Source: Candidatus Zhuqueibacterota bacterium
Lineage (GTDB): Bacteria > KSB1 > UBA2214
Assembly (NCBI GenBank): GCA_022706175.1
Contig: JAKJDB010000095.1
Span: forward strand, 1-8,164
Reading direction: 5' to 3'
DNA: 8,164 bases
Position numbers and translations under genes: made by a program. Below, in pieces: positions 1 through 5,371 of this stretch (its first letter is position 1; every line of letters begins with the position of its first letter). The notes beneath the pieces are model-generated. The model searched no databases, was not told where the DNA came from, and saw only the letters and a program-made list of their open reading frames with translations.

Positions 1-186
1 TGAGCCGGTGATCATAAAAACCGAATCAGCGGTAGTCGAGCTAAAATCCTGCCACAGGCCCGCCACATTCCAGGTCTCTTGATAGGCTGTAGGAATATGG
101 CCAACATTATTGTATAAAGTTTACGTTTGAACCTGCGCAAAGAAAAGAAAGGAAGCTATGGCCAAAATAACTTTACAAGTTTTCAT
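1..186 (-). pseudogene. 5' end of an exported protein gene interrupted by an in-frame stop; runs off the window
   Basis: Reading leftward, ATG at 186-184 follows an AAGGAG ribosome binding site (200-195) with 8 nt spacing. It opens a typical Sec signal peptide, MKTCKVILAIASFLFFAQVQ, then T and a TAA at 123-121 (codon 22). The same frame continues without a stop for 40 codons to the window edge. It reads like real protein: it starts TLYNNVGHIPTAY, contains WNVAGLWQDF, and ends TTADSVFMITGS. The other two frames of this stretch hit stops. One base change, for example CAA to TAA, would explain the interruption, so I call it a probable pseudogene. A sequencing error or stop readthrough is also possible. 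The family is not recognised; a large secreted enzyme or surface protein is only a guess. It starts 39 nt after the beta-barrel gene and could be co-transcribed with it. Confidence 0.62.
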
Positions 187-194
187 GGCAATTA

Positions 195-200
195 CTCCTT
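195..200 (-). promoter_or_regulatory. Ribosome binding site of the interrupted exported gene
   Basis: AAGGAG on the minus strand, 8 nt before the ATG at 186-184. Its quality and spacing argue that the short signal-peptide frame is, or recently was, a real translation start. Confidence 0.6.
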
Positions 201-225
201 GTTTACATGAGGTGTTTATTGCGAG

Positions 226-906
226 TTAGAATAAAAAAGCAAGCGATGCCTTAAAGCTATCAACCTTGCCTTGAATAGTTTTGCTTTTTATATTTTGGGT
301 AAAAGATATCGCTTTTGCATAGCTGAGCATAAAGCCAAAGCGATAATAAGTCAACCGTATGCCAATGTTAAAATTCTGCGACCAGGAAACACGAGTTTCA
401 TCAAGCCGGTAATAATCATAATCATTGAATTTTCCTCGTTCAGCAGGAGTCAGTTCCCGACGAGTCAAGTTTTTTGCTCTGGTATGGTCTTTCATGGGAA
501 TCAACAAACTAGCCCCGGGAAAAATAGCGACTGAAATTTGATCACGAAGTGTCATCTGATAACCTATTTGCAGGGGTAATTCAAGATAGGAAATATTGAT
601 ATCAAAATCTCCAGAATAAACGGTCATAGCTCCATCCGGATAAAGGTTCGAAGGCCATTTTTTGTCTTCTACTAACAGCTTTTTATTTTGATAGAGTAAT
701 TCAGTACCGATAAACGCACCCAAGGATTTGATAGGGTAATAATCAAAACCAAAGCCAAACGAAGGCCCGATCTTGCTTTTACACTCCTGATTACGAAATC
801 TTGACTGGTTAATGCCGAGTTCGACATATTTTACCGTCTTGGCGCTTCCGGTCGCTGCCGGCATTAATGCAAGAGCAAACAAAAGCGATCGAGTAGCGAT
901 TTTCAT
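226..906 (-). CDS. Outer-membrane beta-barrel protein (PorT / OMP_b-brl_2-like)
   Basis: This encodes a 226-residue exported protein. Residues 1 to about 22 form a signal peptide (MKIATRSLLFALALMPAATG, then SA). The rest alternates polar and aromatic/hydrophobic residues as in transmembrane beta strands, for example GPSFGFGFDYYP (47-58). It includes ISYLELPLQIGY (105-116), which resembles the YLE(I/L)PL strand of the FCB outer-membrane barrel family (PF13568-like). It ends in an alternating strand with terminal phenylalanine (FKASLAFLF), the usual signal for outer-membrane insertion. A charged stretch at about 138-172 is probably an extracellular loop. I chose ATG 906 because AGAAGGAG lies just upstream; an in-frame TTG at 927 would place that site inside the gene. 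GC content and codon use are AT-rich compared with the genes on the right. The ligand or role is unknown. Confidence 0.8.
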   Translation of the reverse strand: MKIATRSLLFALALMPAATGSAKTVKYVELGINQSRFRNQECKSKIGPSFGFGFDYYPIKSLGAFIGTELLYQNKKLLVEDKKWPSNLYPDGAMTVYSGDFDINISYLELPLQIGYQMTLRDQISVAIFPGASLLIPMKDHTRAKNLTRRELTPAERGKFNDYDYYRLDETRVSWSQNFNIGIRLTYYRFGFMLSYAKAISFTQNIKSKTIQGKVDSFKASLAFLF

Positions 907-1208
907 TTTATTCTCCTTCTCTGACAAGTCGTAATCTACTTTTCCGTTAACTTCACCAAACCTGAATCTATTGTGTGTAGTCCCCCTCTCCAGAGATGGA
1001 CAGGGGGTGTGTCAATCCATCGTTGCGCCTAAATCTTTACACACCCTCTGTCTCCCTCTCAAGAGGGAGAACTATTTTGTACATTCTATTTGTTTAGTTC
1101 AAAAAGACCCATCTTCATCAAACAATCTTATTTTCAACAATCCCCAACCCGGATAAACCGGAACTAAAAAGTTGAACGACTATTCACGGTGTTATAGACC
1201 ACTAATAA
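907..1208. other. AT-rich intergenic region, no gene seen
   Basis: About 300 nt separate the probable-lipoprotein stop (1209) from the barrel gene start (906). The only clear structure is the inverted repeat pair at 981-1070. The line 1081-1140 has 16 G/C of 60. I see no convincing rho-independent terminator for the upstream operon: the small CCGG-TTTAT-CCGG stem near 1150-1162 has no T run. I see no strong promoter either. The barrel gene's promoter should lie here if it is not read through from the operon. The ribosome binding site AGAAGGAG for ATG 906 lies next to the barrel gene. Confidence 0.6.
981..1070. repeat. Inverted pair of 32-nt palindromic repeats (REP/REPIN- or MITE-like)
   Basis: Unit A (981-1012, plus strand) starts TCCCCCTCTC and ends CAGGGGGTGTGT. 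Unit B (1039-1070, minus strand) starts TCTCCCTCTT and ends CAGAGGGTGTGT. Aligned without gaps they match at 25 of 32 positions and face each other across a 26-nt spacer. Unit B also holds its own palindrome at 1051-1070, TCTCCCTCT-TG-AGAGGGAGA, with perfect 9-nt arms. The whole could fold into one long hairpin or two small ones. The layout matches known REP doublets and short non-autonomous elements. No transposase is in the window, and multi-copy status cannot be seen here. Confidence 0.65.
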
Positions 1209-1700
1209 TTAAAGGTAGGCGCCTCGCGCCGGAGGCAGCTTTTTGTATTCCGGCCGCGATTCAATGATCTCTTTAATCAGCGCGGTCAGTTCAATCAACG
1301 GCGCACTATATGCAGAACGACTATCGAGGGGATAAAACCACACCAGTCGCTTTTCCTGCTCTCGGTATTCCACTCTGAGAAAATCCGGACTTGGATCCGG
1401 ACTCATCCACACCCCCGCCTCTCTGTGCAAAGTATCCGGCCAGGCGAAAAAATCCACTGCCAGGGCTTTATCCAGAACGGTCCGCTGCTCTTCAAGGGTT
1501 AAAGAGAAAGGCGTTTTAATGACTCCGTCCAGAACAAGATCCTTTTGCAAGACCCCCTTGAACGTATCAAGCTCGTTTTTAAAGCCGTACTGATAGTGAA
1601 TGCGAATGAGGGAAGGGGCATCGGGAGCCGTCGTCGATGGCGAGCAAGTCAACGATCCCGCACAGGCGAGGGCGACGAAAACCAGCAATGCTCTTGGCAT
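1209..1700 (-). CDS. Small exported protein, probable lipoprotein, unknown function
   Basis: This encodes 163 residues. The N-terminus MPRALLVFVALACAGSLTCS is a Sec signal. A cysteine at residue 19 precedes a Ser/Thr/Pro-rich linker (SPSTTAPDAPS), which suggests a lipoprotein, although SLTC is not an ideal lipobox. The mature part looks like a compact alpha/beta domain. It includes IRIHYQYGFKNELDTF (32-47), an acidic helix SLTLEEQRTVLDKAL (66-80), DFFAWPD (83-89), FLRVEYREQEKRLVWFYPLD (107-126) and a C-terminal helix IELTALIKEIIES (136-148). It ends with LPPARGAYL. I do not recognise a named family. ATG 1700 is preferred: AAGGGC lies 6 nt upstream and the signal peptide begins there. A longer open frame to 1961 overlaps the previous gene and is not protein-like. 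It follows the Ig-like gene by 25 nt and seems to be the last gene of the operon. Confidence 0.75.
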   Translation of the reverse strand: MPRALLVFVALACAGSLTCSPSTTAPDAPSLIRIHYQYGFKNELDTFKGVLQKDLVLDGVIKTPFSLTLEEQRTVLDKALAVDFFAWPDTLHREAGVWMSPDPSPDFLRVEYREQEKRLVWFYPLDSRSAYSAPLIELTALIKEIIESRPEYKKLPPARGAYL

Positions 1701-1725
1701 GATATCGCCCTTGAGAAAAATATGG

Positions 1726-2190
1726 TCACTGGGCCACGGTAAAGACCGGGCCCAGCACGGTCTGCCTGGCCCGGCATCCCGCCTGGCTGATGGGCTGTCC
1801 ATCGACGCAATCCGTATATGCGGGCACACTGAAGCGAAAAGCGCCCTGAACAAAATACACGCCCGGACGAAACACTTCGGAATAACGCTGACCGGGTTCC
1901 ACTTTGATCGCGATTCCCTCCCAGTAGCACATGCGCATGGCGTGCGCCACCCAGCGGCCATCCACCACGGTGTTCAGATAAAAGGGACTGCATCCCTCCA
2001 GATAAATCGGCTGATCCGAGCGATTGAAAAGGGTTACCCGGATGGAATCGGTCAAGCCATACCGAGTCTTGTCCATGGATACGACCATACGGGCCTGCTC
2101 TTCAGGCCCGTTGATCCGTTGCATAAGGTCGCATTGGGGAACCATTAAAAGAAAAGAGAAAAGCAACATCCCCGTCGAGGAATAGTTCAT
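1726..2190 (-). CDS. Small exported Ig-like (beta-sandwich) protein, unknown function
   Basis: This encodes 154 residues. A hydrophobic N-terminal segment (MLLFSFLLMVP, residues 8-18) looks like a signal peptide; Cys20 follows, but VPQC is a poor lipobox. Residues about 34-125 read as an Ig-like beta sandwich. The order is MVVSMDKTRYGLTDSIRVTLFNRSD (35-59), then QPIYLEGC, then a second half with KVEPGQRYSEVFRPGVYFV (97-115) and GAFRFSVPAY (116-125). This 'tendency of a ligand-free Ig fold' resembles BsuPI-like or other all-beta accessory domains, but I cannot assign a family. Cys67/Cys88 and Cys128/Cys139 could form disulfides in the periplasm or outside the cell. ATG 2190 is preferred over ATG 2196 because AGGGAG (2204-2199) lies 8 nt from the first and only 2 nt from the second. 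It has no type IX tail, unlike the two genes before it. Confidence 0.72.
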   Translation of the reverse strand: MNYSSTGMLLFSFLLMVPQCDLMQRINGPEEQARMVVSMDKTRYGLTDSIRVTLFNRSDQPIYLEGCSPFYLNTVVDGRWVAHAMRMCYWEGIAIKVEPGQRYSEVFRPGVYFVQGAFRFSVPAYTDCVDGQPISQAGCRARQTVLGPVFTVAQ

Positions 2191-2198
2191 GAACATCT

Positions 2199-2204
2199 CT
2201 CCCT
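2199..2204 (-). promoter_or_regulatory. Ribosome binding site of the Ig-like gene, adjoining the hairpin
   Basis: AGGGAG on the minus strand, 8 nt before ATG 2190. It decides between two ATGs six nt apart. It begins 2 nt after the base of the 14-bp stem at 2207-2251, so folding of the messenger could affect ribosome access. Confidence 0.6.
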
Positions 2205-2206
2205 GC

Positions 2207-2251
2207 CCGCTACGCCTCCCAAATCTTTTACCTCTCCGGGAGGCGTAGCGG
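2207..2251 (-). promoter_or_regulatory. Perfect 14-bp intergenic hairpin between operon genes
   Basis: The arms at 2207-2220 and 2238-2251 are exact reverse complements (minus strand CCGCTACGCCTCCC and GGGAGGCGTAGCGG). They enclose a 17-nt purine-rich loop, GGAGAGGTAAAAGATTT. It sits between the stop of the repeat protein (2262) and the start of the Ig-like gene. The sequence 3' of the stem on the transcribed strand is GCAGGGAGAG, with no T run, so this is not a standard intrinsic terminator. It may act as a partial terminator, a messenger-stabilising stem at a processing site, or a translation-control element. Part of the 5' arm and the loop could also form a small CCTC-CCGGA-GAGG stem, giving an alternative fold. 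Confidence 0.7.
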
Positions 2252-2261
2252 AATAACTTTC

Positions 2262-5200
2262 TTATTTCAGCATCACCATCTTGCCGCGCACTACCTGCGA
2301 ACCGGCATGCAGATGATAGACATAGACGCCACTGGCCGCCGAACGGCCGTTCCACTCGATGGTGTGCACACCGGCGGACAGCTTGCCTTTCTGCAGCCGG
2401 GCCACCTCTCTGCCGCTCAAATCGTACACCGCCAAGGTCACTTCCAACGCCTTGGGCAGACTGAAACGAATCTGCGTCGACGGGTTGAACGGATTCGGAT
2501 AATTGCCGAACAGCACCACCGACTCGGGCAGCGCGGCGTTATCCGAGGATTCCACGCCGGTGGGGGCCAGTGTGGACAGCGTCAGATCCACCTGCAGTGT
2601 GCCGTTGCCGACGTTGATCCTTTCGGCCAGCTCGTTGCTGCCCACGTTGCCGTTATAGGTGGCGGCAAATCCCATCTTGACCGCCTGCAGAGTGTAATTC
2701 CCCGCGTTCATGCCGGCCAATTGATAGCTGCCGTCCGCAGTGCTGTTGGTAACACCGACCGCGTTGCCGTTCTCATCGAGCAGATACACCGTAGCGTCCG
2801 GCACCGCGTTGCCGTCCTTGTCGGTGATGCGGCCGTAGACCATGGCGCCGTTATACGTCCGGCTGTCCAGAGCGGATTCTTTCAGGAACAGATAATAGAT
2901 GGGCGATAATTTAAAATTAACATCCCCGCGAGGCTCTGTCTCGGTTACCGAGACCAGCGTCGCCTCGCTCGGATCAAAGACGTTGTCAAAATACTCTGTC
3001 ATATAATACGCTGAAAAACTTTTCACATAGTAATCGCCGGCCGGCAATCCGGTCAACTGATAAGTTCCGTCCGGTCCGGTCACCGCGGTGTAGAACATCT
3101 CCGATTGCGGCCACTGTAAAATCGTCAGGGCCGGCTTGGCGATCACCACCGCTCCCTCAATGGCATGAGCGGAAACCGTTTGAAATCCGGCCGCATTTCT
3201 GCCCGGCGACACGGCATTGCCGGTTTCATCCACCGGCTGAATGTCGTAATCCTGCTCCACCAGGCCGCTGATCACGCCGTTGCCGTCGTTGCGCAATTTC
3301 ATGCTGAAATTCGCTTCGGTTTTCACCCCGCCGATCACCTGTACCGGTGTCGCCTCTTCCACCGACCAGCCGTTCTGATAATAAGCGAATCCGCCGTTGC
3401 AGTACGCAGACAGAATATAGGAACCCTCCCGCAGCGATTCAAAGGCAAAGAAACCGTTCTCATCCGTAAAGGCGTAAAACGGATAATACCAGAAGGGCCG
3501 CATCATTTTGTTGAATTCCATCTTTTCGATTTTGATTTCGATGTATGCCCTCGGGATCGGTAAGCCGGTGGCCGCATCGGTCACTGTGCCGACAATGGCG
3601 CCGTACGCCGGTTTAACCGTAAGCTCAAAGTCCACCTTGCCCCGTTTCTCACCGTCGGCCAGTTGCAGCTTGTCGGCCAGACCGACACTGTCTTTGTGGT
3701 CCCACCACTGCCGGCCAAAGCTCTGGTTCTCCCAGTAGCTGGCATAGACCAAATAGTCGCCGGCGGTCAACTGATCGATCTGATAAAATCCGTTCGAGTC
3801 GGTGCTGGCATAGACAAAGGATTGTGCGGCCGTCTCGCTCTCCGACACGGGCGTCACCTGGACATTGGCCCAGGTGAGCGGCCTGCCTTGGCTGTCAAGC
3901 ACATAACCATGGATGGAGGAACGGCCGATGGTGATGGGCAGATTAAAATCGATCGCATCGAGGTGATCGTTTTCATTCACCTGAAGGACCTGAGCCTGCT
4001 CCATGTTCTCACCGTCCGGCCACCAGCGATAGGCGCTCTGCCAGCCGCTTTGCGCCCAGCAGGAGATCTGGTAAGAGCCGACCGGAACCCGCTCAAAATT
4101 GTACTTACCCTCCCGGTCGGTTCTAGCGGACATGCCGAAATAAGGGCCTGCGAAGGCCGGGTCGTAGAGGCTCTGCAGATAAACCGACGCGCCCTCAAAA
4201 GGCTGCCCGCTGCGATCCAGCACACGGCCGCTGACAGAGCCGGCGCCGGATTGAATCCGCATTCGAATGTCGATATGCTCGATCTGTTCATCAGCCTGCA
4301 CGGTTACGGTCCGGGCTTGAGCCGGATTCTGGCCTTCAGGATAATAGGCGTAGCAGGAATACCACGCGTCATAAAAAATCGCAGTGACGACATAAGCGCC
4401 CGGCGCCAGTCCCTGAATGCGATAAAAGCCGTCCTCGTCGGTCTTGGTGGAATTTTGCTCGTAGAACTCGGGTTTGTCGCTAATGGTGCCGTCCGCACGA
4501 GGGATCATGGCCTGCACATGGGCCCCAACCACGGGGCGATCGTTTTGATCCACCACCCGTCCGGAGAGAGATGCGCCCACGGACAAGGCGATGTCCGCCA
4601 ACACGGTTTCGCCCGGTTCGGTTACAGACACCAGCGTGGCTGCAGCGGCATCGTAAACATTGTCGTAGAATTCGCCGAGAAAACGCTCGGACACAATCTG
4701 GACCAGATAAGACCCGGCTTTCAGTCCTTCGATGACAAAATGGCCGTCCAGGTCGGTTTCAGCCTTGCCAAAGTTAAAAGGCTCATCCGAGGCGTGCACA
4801 TAGACGATGGCATGAAAAACGGGATGGCCTGCATCATCCACCACCCGGCCGGAGATCCGACCTGTGCCGGGGCTCAACTTTTCCATGGTGAAATTGATGT
4901 GATCGGTGATCTGGCCTTCCAGCACCGGCACGGGACGCGCCCGGGAAAAATCACTGACATCCGGATAATACTTGTTCGCATACCCTTCCGCCCAGATGCT
5001 CACATAATAGCGGCCTGCGGCCAGGCTGTCGATCTGATAGGAAAAAGTAGAGTCCACGACGGCAAAGCCTTTATAATAATACCCCTCTTTGGGTATGGAA
5101 TCCGTCCAGGCGTTTACATAGACAAGGCCCACATCCGCTGAATCCAAACCGTGCACCACACCGCGGATGCCGCCCAGAGCGGTCACGGTCAGCGTCTGCA

Positions 5201-5354
5201 TCGGCCGTACAGCGGCGGCGTTCGCTTGCAGGGTTTCGATTTTGGCCGCCAAAGAAGAAGGCAACGGCTTGGAATCCGCGGCAAACGCGCCGGCGGTCAC
5301 CAGCAGGACCAACAACAGCGCACATGACGACACCACAGCTTTTTGGGAAAACAT
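2262..5354 (-). CDS. Secreted protein of eight carboxypeptidase-regulatory-like repeats with a type IX secretion tail
   Basis: This encodes 1030 residues. A signal peptide (1-26, ending AGAFAA) is followed by eight repeats of about 100 residues: roughly 56-158, 163-258, 259-368, 370-474, 477-580, 583-687, 691-819 and 834-928. Each has the carboxypeptidase-regulatory/transthyretin-like order: SGRVVD, then (P)xxGAxV, then TDxxGxY/F, then GLxxGxY (for example 264-319). Repeats 1-7 close with a fixed 16-residue motif: two aromatics, Ala at position 11, aliphatics at 14 and 16. Repeat 7 carries a 25-residue insert near 704-728. The C-terminus (about 945-1030) has YPNPFNPSTQIRFSLP, VYDLSGREV and SGVYVYHLHAG, typical of the type A sorting tail/FlgD-Ig domain. 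It is probably exported by the type IX system and surface-attached or released, as an adhesive or structural protein; no peptidase domain is present. AAAGGAG (5367-5361) supports the start, 17 nt after the DUF3160 stop. Confidence 0.88.
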   Translation of the reverse strand: MFSQKAVVSSCALLLVLLVTAGAFAADSKPLPSSLAAKIETLQANAAAVRPMQTLTVTALGGIRGVVHGLDSADVGLVYVNAWTDSIPKEGYYYKGFAVVDSTFSYQIDSLAAGRYYVSIWAEGYANKYYPDVSDFSRARPVPVLEGQITDHINFTMEKLSPGTGRISGRVVDDAGHPVFHAIVYVHASDEPFNFGKAETDLDGHFVIEGLKAGSYLVQIVSERFLGEFYDNVYDAAAATLVSVTEPGETVLADIALSVGASLSGRVVDQNDRPVVGAHVQAMIPRADGTISDKPEFYEQNSTKTDEDGFYRIQGLAPGAYVVTAIFYDAWYSCYAYYPEGQNPAQARTVTVQADEQIEHIDIRMRIQSGAGSVSGRVLDRSGQPFEGASVYLQSLYDPAFAGPYFGMSARTDREGKYNFERVPVGSYQISCWAQSGWQSAYRWWPDGENMEQAQVLQVNENDHLDAIDFNLPITIGRSSIHGYVLDSQGRPLTWANVQVTPVSESETAAQSFVYASTDSNGFYQIDQLTAGDYLVYASYWENQSFGRQWWDHKDSVGLADKLQLADGEKRGKVDFELTVKPAYGAIVGTVTDAATGLPIPRAYIEIKIEKMEFNKMMRPFWYYPFYAFTDENGFFAFESLREGSYILSAYCNGGFAYYQNGWSVEEATPVQVIGGVKTEANFSMKLRNDGNGVISGLVEQDYDIQPVDETGNAVSPGRNAAGFQTVSAHAIEGAVVIAKPALTILQWPQSEMFYTAVTGPDGTYQLTGLPAGDYYVKSFSAYYMTEYFDNVFDPSEATLVSVTETEPRGDVNFKLSPIYYLFLKESALDSRTYNGAMVYGRITDKDGNAVPDATVYLLDENGNAVGVTNSTADGSYQLAGMNAGNYTLQAVKMGFAATYNGNVGSNELAERINVGNGTLQVDLTLSTLAPTGVESSDNAALPESVVLFGNYPNPFNPSTQIRFSLPKALEVTLAVYDLSGREVARLQKGKLSAGVHTIEWNGRSAASGVYVYHLHAGSQVVRGKMVMLK

Positions 5355-5360
5355 AGTCTT

Positions 5361-5367
5361 CTCCTTT
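5361..5367 (-). promoter_or_regulatory. Ribosome binding site of the repeat-protein gene
   Basis: AAAGGAG on the minus strand, 6 nt before ATG 5354. It lies in the 17-nt gap after the DUF3160 stop, which fits a shared messenger and possible translational coupling. Confidence 0.65.
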
Positions 5368-5371
5368 CGGT

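Noticed and set aside
907..927. TTG start at 927 for the barrel protein
   Set aside because: It would put the ribosome binding site AGAAGGAG inside the gene and add seven charged residues before the signal peptide. ATG 906 fits better.
1074..1102. Possible sigma-70-type promoter on the minus strand (TTGAAC, then TACAAA or CAAAAT)
   Set aside because: The match to a -10 box is poor, the region is AT-rich so such matches are expected, and it would leave a leader of about 170 nt through the inverted repeats.
971..1156. 61-codon plus-strand open frame across the inverted repeats
   Set aside because: It is translated repeat DNA with no ribosome binding site or protein-like pattern; short frames over such repeats are a common annotation artefact.
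1143..1165. Small stem CCGG-TTTAT-CCGG as a terminator for the operon
   Set aside because: It has only four base pairs and no following T run on the transcribed strand.
1701..1961. N-terminal extension of the probable lipoprotein gene
   Set aside because: It overlaps the Ig-like gene in another frame, its residues are Arg/Ser/Pro-rich shadow sequence, and the signal peptide begins at ATG 1700.
2207..2260. The 14-bp hairpin as a standard intrinsic terminator
   Set aside because: On the minus strand it is followed by GCAGGGAGAG, and on the plus strand by a broken T-rich stretch; neither gives a proper T run.
2191..2355. N-terminal extension of the Ig-like gene
   Set aside because: It would run through the hairpin and into the end of the repeat protein gene. 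The hydrophobic signal segment and ribosome binding site place the start at 2190.
3663..5141. 492-codon open frame on the plus strand
   Set aside because: It is fully antisense to the repeat protein, whose domains, signal peptide and tail are clear. The antisense product has no recognisable domain and lies open because of the high GC and repeated codon patterns of the real gene.
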